This document shows, in pieces, positions 44,803-54,848 of a stretch of DNA of 64,000 nt. Origin of the DNA: Sphingobacteriia bacterium RIFOXYC2_FULL_35_18 (lineage in GTDB: Bacteria; Bacteroidota; Bacteroidia; Chitinophagales; Chitinophagaceae); the NCBI GenBank assembly GCA_001829005.1, contig MIAG01000010.1, forward strand, positions 58,869-122,868, read 5' to 3'. Positions within the stretch are counted from its first letter, which is position 1; every line of letters begins with the position of its first letter. A program made the translations under genes and the position numbers. The notes beneath the pieces were generated by a model that was given only the letters and a program-made list of their open reading frames with translations, was not told the origin of the DNA and made no database searches.

Positions 44803-45219
44803 TTATTGATTGCTAAAATAGGGGGCCAATGTTGCTAATAATTCTGCTGGCATTCCCATGCGTTTATTGGTAAGTGTGTTAATGAAATAGAGTGTCACTT
44901 TACCGGTAGTGAGTAATTTTTTTCTTTCGTTGTATACTTCATGCTCAAAACAAATTTCGTGTTGAGTTGGAAGTGTTTTTAAAATTGTTTTAATCGTAAT
45001 CAAATCATCATAATGTGCAGGCCTTAAAAACTTTGCTTCCATAGACACAACAGGCATTCTAACGCCCATTTCTTCCATTTGTTTATAAGTGAAACCCAAG
45101 GCTCTTATGCATTCTGCTCTTCCTACTTCAAAATATTGTGCATAATTGCCATAATAAACAATATTCATCTGATCGGTCTCTGCATATCTAACTCGAACTG
45201 TTGTTAAATGTTCGTACAT
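44803..45219 (-). CDS. Hotdog acyl-CoA thioesterase (YbgC/FadM type)
   Basis: The 138-residue hotdog protein has the 4HBT signature RYAETDQMNIVYYGNYAQYFEVGRAE, with catalytic Asp16. YbgC-type enzymes hydrolyse short-chain or long-chain acyl-CoA; the substrate is not clear here. It is a different branch from the MenI-like thioesterase at 17.8 kb. It is probably co-transcribed with cinA. Confidence 0.92.
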   Translation of the reverse strand: MYEHLTTVRVRYAETDQMNIVYYGNYAQYFEVGRAECIRALGFTYKQMEEMGVRMPVVSMEAKFLRPAHYDDLITIKTILKTLPTQHEICFEHEVYNERKKLLTTGKVTLYFINTLTNKRMGMPAELLATLAPYFSNQ

Positions 45220-45372
45220 CCTTTCAATTTGTTGACAAACTTACAACCTTATCCTGTTTTTCCACAAAAGGCATGTTTAATCAAGCTTAACAGTGCCTCG
45301 GCATATCTTTAACAATGCTTTGCCACTTTATACCAACAATTAAAAAAATCTTTGCACTATATATTCCTACCC

Positions 45373-48300
45373 ATGTATAAATTAGTCGCTTTTATTATAC
45401 TTAGCTTATTTGGTTTTTGTGTTTCGGTTCAATCTCAAGAAACAATGGAATGGTCTGATCCGGACGCTTCTTTTAAAGCAGCTAAGCAATTGTATCAACA
45501 AGATCAATTTAGTTTGGCTTTCCCTGTTTTTAAACGGCTCTATAACAATGGGGTGAAGCAAAGCAATATGCCGGTGCAATTGATGGCAGATGCGCAATAC
45601 TATTATATCATCTGCGGATTGCAATTAGATGAAACCGGTGCTGCCACTTTAGCCAAAACTTTTGTTGATTTAGACAACCACTTAGCACATGTGCAAATGG
45701 TTTCCTATTATCTCGGTGAATATTACTACCAAAGAAAAGAGTACAATAATGCATTGATATATTATGGGAAAAGCAATATTGTCAATTTGAATAATAGACA
45801 AATTGCAACCATGAAGTTTCATCAAGGATATGCTTATTTTGTTGGCCAAGATTTTGAAAAAGCCAAACCATTATTTAATGCCATTCGACAATTGCCTTCA
45901 GATCCCAACTACATTGATGCCAATTATTATTATGGTTTCTTAGCATTTAGTGAAAGATTGTATGAAACAGCCATTGAATGTTTTTTAATTGCTGAAACAC
46001 ATCCAGATTACCAGCATGTTGTACCGTTTTATCTAACGGAGTTATACTATTTTAGTGGAGATAGAGAGAAGGCACTAACTTATGGGGAAACTGCCATCAA
46101 AAGAAATGGCCAATATTACGATTTACAATTAAAGCAATTAGTAGGGCATTTATTATTCGAAAAAAGAGAATTTGCAAGAGCATTACCTTATTTGGAAACT
46201 TATATTGCTTCAACTGAAAAAGTAAGAAGGGAAGACTTGTATGAACTTTCTTATTGTTATTATGAAGCCAAGAATTGGAACAAAGCTATTCAAGGATTTA
46301 AGCAAATAGGAGGGGCTTTAGATTCCTTGGAGCAAAACAGTATGTATTTGTTAGCAGATGCCTATTTAAAGGTGAATGATTTGCAAAACGCAAGAAATGC
46401 TTTCCAGTTTTGTGCAGCCAATAACAGCAATGGAGTTCAAAAAGAAGTATCTAGTTTTCATTATGCTAAACTGTCTTACGAGCTGGGTTATTTTGATATT
46501 GCGGTAAAAAGCTTTCAACAATTTATAGCTCAGTATCCAAAATCTGGTTACGTTAATGAATCTAAAGAGTTATTGGTAAGTACACTTGCCAATACCAATA
46601 GTTTTAAAGATGCATTGTCTTTATATGAATCTTTACCCAATAAGTCTACCAATGCTACTGCGCTCTTGCCAAGATTATTGTATGGTAGAACGGTGGAGTT
46701 AATTAATGACCAGCAGTTAGATGCTGCTGAGATATTGTTAGATAAAATTTTAATTACACCTAATAATGCCCCACAATTGCCATTGGTCAATTTCTGGAAA
46801 GGAGAGTTGAGTTACCGATCTGGGAAAATGGAGGATGCCATTCAATACTTAACTCAATATTTAAAAGCATCAATTAGAAATGGGGAAGTGAACCCTAGTA
46901 ATGCCCGTTATAATCTGGGTTATGCTTTTCTTAAAAAGGAAATGTATAAACAAGCCAAAGAGCAATTTGAGTTGGTGAATAAAAATCCTAATACGGCCTT
47001 AAATAATGTAGAAAAAGACGCAGTAGTAAGGGCGGCCGACTGCTGGTTTATGCTGAAAGACTATAAACAAGCGTTGAGTTTATACGAGCAAGTTGTTCAA
47101 CTGAATTGGCCATCAGCCGACTATGCTACTTATCAAAAAGCCATTATTGCAGGAGCTATGAATAATCAAGTACAGAAGCTGGCTTTATTGCAGTCGATTC
47201 CGCAATTGTATCCAAGCTCTATGATGTTGGCTCAATCAAGATTGGAAATGGCAAACACTTATTTAGCAGATGAAGCTTTTGACAAAGTGATTGACCCTTT
47301 AGAAGCATTACTCAATCAAAAAGATGCTGCTTCACTTTATCCGGTAGCTTACCAGAAATTGGGGATTGCCTATTTTAATTTGAATAAAAATGATGAATCA
47401 CTCAACCAATTTAAAAATCTGGTTTCTAAATATCCGAATAGTACTGAATCGGATGCTGCGGTTGAATACATTAGAAATATATTCATAGAACAGCAAAAAC
47501 CATTGGATTACATCCAGTTTATGGAAAGTAATGGAAAAACTTTAGCAAGGAATGAAGCTGATTCCATCACGTATAAATCTGCCTTTATTCGATTTGAATT
47601 AAAAGATAATACAGGAGCAGAAGCAGGATTCAACACTTACTTAGCCAATTTTCCTCAAGGAAAATATGCATTGGAAGCCAATTACTTTTTAGCCGAAATT
47701 AATTTGTTGCAGAAAAAAAACAAAGAAGCGCTTGGGTTCTATAAAGCAGTTGCAGCATTGTCGCCTAATAAATATGCAGAACGAAGTGCATTACAGGCAG
47801 GTAGAATTTATTATTTTGACTTTCAAGACTATAATAACGCATCTATATATTATGCATTATTAAAAACAATTGCATTGCAGCAAGAAAATAAGATGGAAGC
47901 AATGAGGGGATTATTGCGGTGTCAATATAAAACCCAACAATTTGCGCAAGCTGCTCCCAATGCTGCAGAATTATTGTTGCAAAAAAATATAGCGACCGAC
48001 GATCGTTTAATGGCTGGCTATGTAATAGCCAAGAATGATCAAATGGATAAAAAAAATCAACAAGCACTGCAGGGATATCAATCCCTTCTGCCTTTAGGAA
48101 AATCTGAAATAACAGCTGAATCTCAATATAGAGTAGGGGAGTTGTTTTTTCAATTGGGTAAGTTAGATGAAGCGGAAAAAGCTTGTTTTGAAGTAATTAA
48201 AAAGTATGGATCCTATACTTTTTGGGTAACCAAGAGTTATTTATTGGTTGGTGATATTTACTTAAACCAGAAAGATTATTTTAATGCAGAAGCTACTTTC

Positions 48301-48405
48301 AAGAGTGTAGCGGAAAATGCTGAATTAGAAGAGTTGAAAAAAGAAGCAGCTGTAAAGTTGGCCTTAGTTATAGCTGAAAAAGAAAAAAACAATAAAGTAC
48401 AATAA
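45373..48405 (+). CDS. Large TPR-repeat envelope protein
   Basis: The 1010-residue protein has a signal peptide (MYKLVAFIILSLFGFCVSVQSQ) and is then almost entirely tetratricopeptide helices. Motifs include 'NNALIYYGKSN', 'YPKSGYVNESKELL' and 'YPNSTESDAAVEY'. Such proteins act as periplasmic scaffolds, like the OM-complex TPRs of Bacteroidota. ATG 45373 begins the signal; the frame is open for seven codons upstream. It is followed after 16 bases by a beta-barrel gene. Confidence 0.9.
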   Translation: MYKLVAFIILSLFGFCVSVQSQETMEWSDPDASFKAAKQLYQQDQFSLAFPVFKRLYNNGVKQSNMPVQLMADAQYYYIICGLQLDETGAATLAKTFVDLDNHLAHVQMVSYYLGEYYYQRKEYNNALIYYGKSNIVNLNNRQIATMKFHQGYAYFVGQDFEKAKPLFNAIRQLPSDPNYIDANYYYGFLAFSERLYETAIECFLIAETHPDYQHVVPFYLTELYYFSGDREKALTYGETAIKRNGQYYDLQLKQLVGHLLFEKREFARALPYLETYIASTEKVRREDLYELSYCYYEAKNWNKAIQGFKQIGGALDSLEQNSMYLLADAYLKVNDLQNARNAFQFCAANNSNGVQKEVSSFHYAKLSYELGYFDIAVKSFQQFIAQYPKSGYVNESKELLVSTLANTNSFKDALSLYESLPNKSTNATALLPRLLYGRTVELINDQQLDAAEILLDKILITPNNAPQLPLVNFWKGELSYRSGKMEDAIQYLTQYLKASIRNGEVNPSNARYNLGYAFLKKEMYKQAKEQFELVNKNPNTALNNVEKDAVVRAADCWFMLKDYKQALSLYEQVVQLNWPSADYATYQKAIIAGAMNNQVQKLALLQSIPQLYPSSMMLAQSRLEMANTYLADEAFDKVIDPLEALLNQKDAASLYPVAYQKLGIAYFNLNKNDESLNQFKNLVSKYPNSTESDAAVEYIRNIFIEQQKPLDYIQFMESNGKTLARNEADSITYKSAFIRFELKDNTGAEAGFNTYLANFPQGKYALEANYFLAEINLLQKKNKEALGFYKAVAALSPNKYAERSALQAGRIYYFDFQDYNNASIYYALLKTIALQQENKMEAMRGLLRCQYKTQQFAQAAPNAAELLLQKNIATDDRLMAGYVIAKNDQMDKKNQQALQGYQSLLPLGKSEITAESQYRVGELFFQLGKLDEAEKACFEVIKKYGSYTFWVTKSYLLVGDIYLNQKDYFNAEATFKSVAENAELEELKKEAAVKLALVIAEKEKNNKVQ

Positions 48406-48421
48406 TATAAAGATTAGAATC

Positions 48422-50215
48422 ATGAAAACGAAAATTGCACTATTTATATTATTGCTTATGGTAGGCTTTAGCTTGGATGCGGTATCTCAGCAACGAAAAA
48501 GCAAAAAGAAAAAAGCCAAACAATCAAGGACTGTAAAAAAGAAAGCGGTAAATAAAAAAGCCAGCGCAAAAACAAAATCAAATTCAACCACTAAGGCAAC
48601 CGGAGAAAGCTTATCTGTTGCCTATTCGGTGGCAGATAAAACAATTGGAGATACAGGAGCAACTAGAACAGTGATTATCACTTCTGCATTTAAACCATCT
48701 TTGCAAAATGCAGCAAAAATCAATTTCACCGCTGCAACCGCTGTTTCAGACTCATCTAGATTGCCCTTAACCTATAAAGTACCTTCTTCTAATTTATTTT
48801 TCTCTTATCAACCCATTCCACTCAAACCATTGGCGCTTCCAACTGATTCGCCTTCTGTATGGAAAAACATACATCGTGTAAAAGCTGGTGCTGGTAATTT
48901 AAGTTCATTTTTTGGGGAAGGTCGTTTTTCGTTTGGGGACGGGAAAAAATCGATAACTCAAATTCAAACCAGTTATATAAGATCGAAAGGGAAATTATAT
49001 GCACAACAGTATAGCGAATTTAATGTAGATGTATTGTCTGTAATAAACAGTGCGAATAATTTGGAATGGACTTCTCATGCACAATTCAATAGCACAACTA
49101 GATACAGATATGGGTTCATGCCAAATACACTCGTATATCCAAAAGACCAGTTACAATTAGTATACAATGGGTTGTTGTTAGAAGTAGGGGTAAAGAATAA
49201 ACAAATCACTCCATCTGGTATTGATTTTCATCCAATCATTCAGTTTAACCGATTTACCAATACCAATAATGCAAGCGAAAATAATATTATTATTCAAGCG
49301 CCAATTGAAAAGTCTTTTGGAAAAATGATTGGCATCAATATTACTGCTCATGCAGATATTGCTAAATACAGTTCACCAAGTACGGTTAGTGTGCCCATCA
49401 ATAACAATTTATATGGTATTGCCCCAAGTATACTACTTAAAACCCCCAATGTAAAATTGCATCTTGGGGTGAAGCCTACTTGGAACAATGGTGTATTTAA
49501 TCTCTTACCGAATTTGACCGTTAATTCTAGATTGCCTAATTCCAATTTTTCTGTAGAAGCCGGATTCAAAGGGACTTTTATTAAAAACGGGTTCCGATCA
49601 CTTGTTCAGTTTAATCCATGGATTGGGTTACCTAATCAACTTAAAAATACCCGTTCAATTGAACAATATATAGGATTGAATGGGAGTACCAATAGTCATT
49701 TCTCATTCAATGCGCAAGTGGCATTAATACAAATGAAAGACCAGCCCCTTTTTATAAATCAATTAGGAGATGGTAAGGCATTTGATATTTTATATACCAA
49801 TATGAATGCATTTAAGCTAAGTGGAGAAGTCAACTATACATTCCAAGAAAAACTATCTCTATTAGCCAGCGCCAGTTATACCAATTTTAGTAAACTAGAT
49901 GCCGCATCCGATGCTTTTGGCTTAATTCCATTAGAAACTACCGCAGGACTAATCTGGAAACCAATAGGAGACTTACAAATTAAAACAGATCTTTTTTATC
50001 GTTCAGGTTCTTTATACAGAGATTCCTTTTCGTTTAGTGCCAGAAGACTTTCTCCTACGATGGATATGAATTTAGGTCTTGAGTTTGGACTTATGCCCAA
50101 ATTAAATCTATGGCTACAAATGAATAATCTTTTCAACAATACTTATCAACGTTGGAATCAATACCCTGTTTTTGGTTTTAATGTTATGGGAGGAGTTGTA
50201 TATTCGTTCCAATAA
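48422..50215 (+). CDS. Outer-membrane beta-barrel (TonB receptor-like), Lys-rich N-terminus
   Basis: The 597-residue protein has a signal peptide (~1-23). A run rich in Lys, Ala, Ser and Thr (~25-62) follows and is probably periplasmic. The remaining part is amphipathic beta-strands ending in an aromatic residue (GGVVYSFQ), as expected for an outer-membrane barrel. No plug domain is obvious. The TPR gene upstream and the HU-CCDC81 gene downstream (11 bases) suggest one operon. Confidence 0.85.
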   Translation: MKTKIALFILLLMVGFSLDAVSQQRKSKKKKAKQSRTVKKKAVNKKASAKTKSNSTTKATGESLSVAYSVADKTIGDTGATRTVIITSAFKPSLQNAAKINFTAATAVSDSSRLPLTYKVPSSNLFFSYQPIPLKPLALPTDSPSVWKNIHRVKAGAGNLSSFFGEGRFSFGDGKKSITQIQTSYIRSKGKLYAQQYSEFNVDVLSVINSANNLEWTSHAQFNSTTRYRYGFMPNTLVYPKDQLQLVYNGLLLEVGVKNKQITPSGIDFHPIIQFNRFTNTNNASENNIIIQAPIEKSFGKMIGINITAHADIAKYSSPSTVSVPINNNLYGIAPSILLKTPNVKLHLGVKPTWNNGVFNLLPNLTVNSRLPNSNFSVEAGFKGTFIKNGFRSLVQFNPWIGLPNQLKNTRSIEQYIGLNGSTNSHFSFNAQVALIQMKDQPLFINQLGDGKAFDILYTNMNAFKLSGEVNYTFQEKLSLLASASYTNFSKLDAASDAFGLIPLETTAGLIWKPIGDLQIKTDLFYRSGSLYRDSFSFSARRLSPTMDMNLGLEFGLMPKLNLWLQMNNLFNNTYQRWNQYPVFGFNVMGGVVYSFQ

Positions 50216-50226
50216 ACGCCAATTGC

Positions 50227-50814
50227 ATGTATCAATACCTTCATAAATACCTTGTGCTCAATCATAAATTGAGCATACCAGACGTGGGTAATTTTGTGAT
50301 TGAACCTAATTCGGCTAAATTAGATAATGCCAATGGATTCCTTTTTGCGCCTGCTCCAGCCATTCGTTTTAAGCAAGAACAAACACCACCTTCCGATAAA
50401 TTTTTATTTGATTTTATCTCTGAAGAACTAGGGGTAGATCAAATGACTGCGATTAAACAGTTTCATGATTATGTTTATAAAATCAAGACTTCTTTAACCA
50501 CGCCACAAGGAGCTGTAATACCTGGCATTGGTGCAATGCGGAAAGAAGAGAATGGATATATATTGTTTACTCCAGAGAAAAATTTATTGGATTTACTTCC
50601 TCAGGTAAAAGTGGGTGAATCTATTGAATTTGCTAAAAAGGAAGCAGTAAAAATCAACCACGACGAAGAACGTAACCTTACTGAGCAAGAAGAAGAAGAT
50701 ATTAGGGAATTGTTGGGTCAAGATAGTCAAATCAAAACCAGTGATAACTGGTGGGTGTATGCCGTTATACTATTAATGATTGGTATAGGCGCATTGCTGT
50801 TCTATTATGTATAA
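50227..50814 (+). CDS. HU-CCDC81 domain membrane protein
   Basis: The 195-residue protein has two HU-like domains (~1-70, MYQYLHKYLVLNHKLSIPDVGNF; ~75-130, SEELGVDQMTAIKQFHDYVYKIK...), an acidic linker and a C-terminal membrane helix (WWVYAVILLMIGIGALLFYYV). This is the Bacteroidota CCDC81-like HU pattern. Related proteins end in a periplasmic SPOR domain; this one stops right after the membrane helix. Function unknown, possibly cell-envelope organisation. Confidence 0.85.
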   Translation: MYQYLHKYLVLNHKLSIPDVGNFVIEPNSAKLDNANGFLFAPAPAIRFKQEQTPPSDKFLFDFISEELGVDQMTAIKQFHDYVYKIKTSLTTPQGAVIPGIGAMRKEENGYILFTPEKNLLDLLPQVKVGESIEFAKKEAVKINHDEERNLTEQEEEDIRELLGQDSQIKTSDNWWVYAVILLMIGIGALLFYYV

Positions 50815-50829
50815 AGTTTTTGCTTATTT

Positions 50830-51729
50830 ATGTTTACACCAATTCATCATTACCATTGCCCAGCTTGTAATTCCGATAAAGTTGAATACGCTTTAACTGC
50901 TAAAGACCATACTGTTAGTAAAGACAATTTCGATATTTGGCATTGCAATCAATGCAGTATAAGATTTACCCAAGACGTTCCAAACATTGATCAAATTGGA
51001 CCTTACTATCAATCTGCTAATTATATTTCTCACTCTAATACCAAGAAGGGTTTAATTAATCAACTCTATCATTTAGTTAGGAATTACACATTAGGTGCAA
51101 AAGCAAGATTGGTCAAAAAATACAGCGGTAAAGCAACAGGACGAATATTGGATATTGGCGCAGGGGTTGGTGCATTTGCTTCCACAATGAAAGTGCAAGG
51201 TTGGCATACCACTGCCTTAGAGCCCGATGCAAGTGCAAGGGCTGAAGCTAAAAAGGAATATGGTATTGAGTTATTGCTGCCTGATAAATTGTATTCATTT
51301 GAGTCAAATAGTTTTGACGTAATTACCCTTTGGCATGTATTAGAACATGTGCACGATTTGCAAGGGTATTGGAAAATATTCAATCATATTTTACCAGTGG
51401 GAGGTAAGTTGGTGATTGCTGTGCCCAATTATACATCTACCGATGCGGAACATTACGGGTCTATTTGGGCAGCTTATGATGTGCCAAGGCACTTGTATCA
51501 TTTTTCTCCCGCTTCAATGGCTCATTTGGCAGGTATACATGGATTCACGGTTGTTGCTACTAAACCAATGTGGTTCGATTCTTTTTATGTTTCCATGTTG
51601 AGTGAGCAATACCAGCACGGTGCAACCCGTTACTTATCTGCATTCTGGCAAGGATTGAAATCGAATTTAGCTGCTATAAATAATCCCAATAAATGCAGTT
51701 CTGTCGTTTATATCCTACAAAAAAATTAA
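50830..51729 (+). CDS. Class I SAM-dependent methyltransferase with zinc ribbon
   Basis: The 299-residue protein begins with a zinc-ribbon-like CPAC..C--C pair (~10-37, HCPACNSDK...WHCNQCSIRF). A Methyltransf_23-type domain follows with the SAM motif GRILDIGAGVGAFASTM (~99-115), VITLWHVLEHVHDL and the later VPNYTSTDAEHYG. The substrate is unknown. It is 15 bases after the HU-CCDC81 gene. Its stop overlaps the convergent glutaminyl cyclase gene by four bases. Confidence 0.92.
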   Translation: MFTPIHHYHCPACNSDKVEYALTAKDHTVSKDNFDIWHCNQCSIRFTQDVPNIDQIGPYYQSANYISHSNTKKGLINQLYHLVRNYTLGAKARLVKKYSGKATGRILDIGAGVGAFASTMKVQGWHTTALEPDASARAEAKKEYGIELLLPDKLYSFESNSFDVITLWHVLEHVHDLQGYWKIFNHILPVGGKLVIAVPNYTSTDAEHYGSIWAAYDVPRHLYHFSPASMAHLAGIHGFTVVATKPMWFDSFYVSMLSEQYQHGATRYLSAFWQGLKSNLAAINNPNKCSSVVYILQKN

Positions 51730-52529
51730 TTCAGTTTCAGTTCGTATAATGCTGGCCAACGTTTTCCTGTAATGAAAATAGTGCCAGTGGTTGGGTTATA
51801 GGCAATTCCATTTAATACATCTGTATTGGCTACAATAGGTTGATTGCTTTGTTGCAATAGACCTGTCAAATTTAATTTACCAACTACTTGGCCAGATGCA
51901 GGGTCAATTTTTAAAATATAATCGGTTAAATATTTATTGGCATAAATAAATCCATTAATCCATTCTAATTCATTGATGCTATCTACGTACCCATTGTTAT
52001 CTGAAACACCTAGTGTTTTGGTAATTTTAAAAGTGGAAGGATCTACCCAATAAATATTGCTTCCACCTGTTGATACAAGCAAAGCCTTTCCATCGGTAGT
52101 AATTCCCCAGCCTTCATAAGGCCAATCGAATATTTTTTCTTGCTTCAAGGTTTTTAGATTGTAAACATATACTTTATGATCCTCCCAGGTGAGCTGGTAT
52201 ATTTTCTTATTCAAAATGGTAATACCTTCTCCAAATTCATTATCGGGAAGTTTAACCGACTTGATTGCTTTTCCTGTTTTAAGGTCGGTTAACAATAATT
52301 TACTTTCAGTTTCCCAGCCAGTACCCTCCCACAATTTTCCTTCATGCCATATTAATCCCTGGGTGTAAGAAGAAGTATCATGGGGAAAAATATTGAGTAC
52401 CTGAAAAGGGATATTAGTGGGATCTTGAATTGCCTGTACTTTATTTTGTTCAATATTATCAGACTCTGCATTGGAGTTACATCCAATGAATGTAAAGGAT
52501 ACCACCAAAAAATAAAATAGCTTTCTCAT
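51726..52529 (-). CDS. Glutaminyl-peptide cyclotransferase (lipoprotein)
   Basis: The 267-residue protein has a lipobox FIGC (Cys17). Its beta-propeller follows: DTSSYTQGLIWHEGKLWEGTGWETESKL and later INELEWINGFIYANKYLTDYIL. It matches the plant-type glutamine cyclotransferase family, which makes N-terminal pyroglutamate on secreted proteins. T9SS cargo often need this modification, so it fits the secretion genes in the window. It lies 20 bases after the FAD oxidoreductase gene. Confidence 0.92.
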   Translation of the reverse strand: MRKLFYFLVVSFTFIGCNSNAESDNIEQNKVQAIQDPTNIPFQVLNIFPHDTSSYTQGLIWHEGKLWEGTGWETESKLLLTDLKTGKAIKSVKLPDNEFGEGITILNKKIYQLTWEDHKVYVYNLKTLKQEKIFDWPYEGWGITTDGKALLVSTGGSNIYWVDPSTFKITKTLGVSDNNGYVDSINELEWINGFIYANKYLTDYILKIDPASGQVVGKLNLTGLLQQSNQPIVANTDVLNGIAYNPTTGTIFITGKRWPALYELKLN

Positions 52530-52549
52530 TGTTGAAATTGACCATAAAG

Positions 52550-53683
52550 TTAATCATTCGCTTGAACCATTGCTGCAACTTTTTCTGCAACAATAGGAGT
52601 AAGTGCAACGCCCATTCCATTACAAGCAATGACTGCTAAAACATTGGGGGCAGTCCATGTGCAGAGTGGTTCCTTAGTTGGAGTAAAGCCCATTATTCCA
52701 CTCCAGTTTTGTTCTATTTCAATAGGTTGTATAGTGTCTATATATGTGGCTAAGAATTGGGTTAAATGATTCCTGATTTTATCTGATCCAGCTAAATCAG
52801 TAGTTTGTTCTTCTGCAATAGCTAAATTTCGAGCACCGCCAATTAATATTCGATTTCCAATATTTCTCCAATAGTAAAATCCTTCATCAAAATGAAAAGT
52901 ACCTTTTAAGCTTAATCCTTCAATAGGTTTGGTTAATAGTATTTGGCCCCTTGCCGGAAGAATATTCAATTCTGGCAAAAGGGTTTGGGTAAATCCATTC
53001 ACGCAAACAATCAATTGTTTGGCTTTCATTGAAGGGCCGAACTGAGTAGTAATCTCCAATGATTCAGCGGCTTTAATCCACCCCTTTACTTCTACACCAT
53101 TAATAATGCGAACGCCCAATGCCAACACTTTACTAGTGAGTTCATTCACTAATTTACCGCTGTGAATGCCCGCTTCAAATGAATTATACACTAAATGGTC
53201 AAATGATTTTACGCCATAGCGATTCATTTGTTTGGTGGCATTGCAAAAGGTTTGGGGCTTGCCCGTAATAGGTGCCAATAATTCATTTAAATAATGAATA
53301 TGTCCATCTAAATTCGGGGCAGTAAAATGATTATTTTGAATTGCTTCAAAGCCACCACAAGCATCGTATTGAATGGCTTCATCTGAAAAGTTTGCGCGAA
53401 TTTTTTGAATGCCTTTAAACCTGCTTTCAACAATGGACAACATAGCTGCAGTGCCCATGGTAGATTCATCACTAATTAATTCGGTTAAACTACCAAAGCA
53501 AGCGAAACCCGCATTTCTGGTAGAAGCCCCTAAAGGAGTGGCATTTTTTTCTAGTATGGTAATGGATAGGGAAGGGGCCGCTTTTTTTAATTCATAAGCA
53601 GACCAAAGACCCATTAGGCCGGCACCGATGATAACGATATCTGCATCGGCATAATAGCTGTCTTTTTCCCAAAAGGATAACAT
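52550..53683 (-). CDS. FAD-dependent oxidoreductase (DAO family)
   Basis: The 377-residue protein has the Rossmann motif DIVIIGAGLMGLWSAYEL (~15-32), an internal LIVCVNGF... and the C-terminal GIMGFTPTKEPLCTW. It belongs to the D-amino-acid oxidase / glycine oxidase-like superfamily; the substrate is unknown. It lies two bases after ychF and is probably in one operon with it and the glutaminyl cyclase. Confidence 0.9.
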   Translation of the reverse strand: MLSFWEKDSYYADADIVIIGAGLMGLWSAYELKKAAPSLSITILEKNATPLGASTRNAGFACFGSLTELISDESTMGTAAMLSIVESRFKGIQKIRANFSDEAIQYDACGGFEAIQNNHFTAPNLDGHIHYLNELLAPITGKPQTFCNATKQMNRYGVKSFDHLVYNSFEAGIHSGKLVNELTSKVLALGVRIINGVEVKGWIKAAESLEITTQFGPSMKAKQLIVCVNGFTQTLLPELNILPARGQILLTKPIEGLSLKGTFHFDEGFYYWRNIGNRILIGGARNLAIAEEQTTDLAGSDKIRNHLTQFLATYIDTIQPIEIEQNWSGIMGFTPTKEPLCTWTAPNVLAVIACNGMGVALTPIVAEKVAAMVQAND

Positions 53684-53685
53684 AG

Positions 53686-54789
53686 TTAAACGTTGAATCG
53701 GAAGTGCATGATGTCTCCATCTTTCACAAGGTATTCTTTTCCTTCAATGCGCAGTCTACCATTGTCTCTACAAGCTGCTTCACTTCCGTATTTAACAAAG
53801 TCTTCATAGGCAATCACTTCCGCTTTAATGAATCCTTTTTCAAAATCGGTGTGGATCACACTCGCCGCTTGTGGTGCTTTCCAACCTTTGTGAATAGTCC
53901 AAGCGCGAACTTCTTGCACCCCTGCAGTAAAATAAGTATCTAGGTTCAATAATTTGTAAGCAGATTGAATCAATCTATTTAATGCAGGCTCGGTCATTTT
54001 ATATTCTTCCATGAACATTTGCTTATCTTCTGCATTGTCCATTTCTGCAATTTGTGCTTCAATATTATTGCACATCACAATCACTTGTGCACCTTCAGCT
54101 TCAACTGCTTTTTTCAATTGCTCAGAAAAAGCATTCCCTGTATGCATAGATGCTTCGTCTACATTGGCCACATATAAAACAGGCTTGTCTGTTAGTAAAA
54201 ATAAATCAGCCACTGCGGCTTTGTCTTCTTTGCTTAAACCCAAAGAGTGAATGCTCTTACCCGCCATTAAATGGTTCTGGCAACGTTGTAAAATTTCAAA
54301 CTCTGCTTTGGCTTTGGTATCAGAACCTACACGAGCCATTTTCTCTACTCTTTGTAATTTCCGCTCTACGCTTTCTAAATCTTTTAATTGTAATTCGGTC
54401 TCAATAATTTCTTTATCTGAAACAGGATTAATGGCGCCTTCTTCGCGCAATACATTTTCATCTTCAAAACAACGGATCACATGAATTATCGCATCTACCT
54501 CTCTAATATTTCCCAAGAATTTATTTCCCAATCCTTCCCCCTTACTCGCACCTTTTACTAAGCCAGCAATATCAACTATTTCCATTTGGGTTGGAATCAC
54601 TTTATTGGGTAGTACCAATTCGGCTAATTTGCTTAAACGCTCGTCTGGCACATCCACTAAACCAACATTGGGTTCAATGGTACAAAAACGATAATTACTT
54701 GCCTGTGCTTTTGCACTATTACTTACCGCATTAAAAAGCGTTGATTTACCTACATTTGGAAGACCTACTATACCTGCTTGTAAAGCCAT
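53686..54789 (-). CDS. ychF: Redox-regulated ATPase YchF
   Basis: The 367-residue P-loop protein has GLPNVGKSTLFNAVSN (Walker A at 9-16), the DVPDERL motif and DIAGLVKGASKGEGLGNKFL. A C-terminal TGS domain ends with VKDGDIMHFRF. YchF is an ATPase linked to ribosomes and stress response. I prefer ATG 54789; the ORF runs seven codons further. It is transcribed from a TACCTTTG promoter shared in form with ndk. Confidence 0.97.
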   Translation of the reverse strand: MALQAGIVGLPNVGKSTLFNAVSNSAKAQASNYRFCTIEPNVGLVDVPDERLSKLAELVLPNKVIPTQMEIVDIAGLVKGASKGEGLGNKFLGNIREVDAIIHVIRCFEDENVLREEGAINPVSDKEIIETELQLKDLESVERKLQRVEKMARVGSDTKAKAEFEILQRCQNHLMAGKSIHSLGLSKEDKAAVADLFLLTDKPVLYVANVDEASMHTGNAFSEQLKKAVEAEGAQVIVMCNNIEAQIAEMDNAEDKQMFMEEYKMTEPALNRLIQSAYKLLNLDTYFTAGVQEVRAWTIHKGWKAPQAASVIHTDFEKGFIKAEVIAYEDFVKYGSEAACRDNGRLRIEGKEYLVKDGDIMHFRFNV

Positions 54790-54807
54790 TATATTAATTT
54801 TGAGGCG

Positions 54808-54815
54808 CAAAGGTA
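54808..54815 (-). promoter_or_regulatory. -7 element (TACCTTTG) of ychF
   Basis: On the minus strand this is an exact TAnnTTTG match, 19 bases before the ychF start. It lies in a 19-base block (TATTCCTTACCTTTGCGCC) that matches the ndk promoter region except for one base. Confidence 0.65.
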
Positions 54816-54848
54816 AGGAATAACCATCATTAGCATTATCTTAGACTT

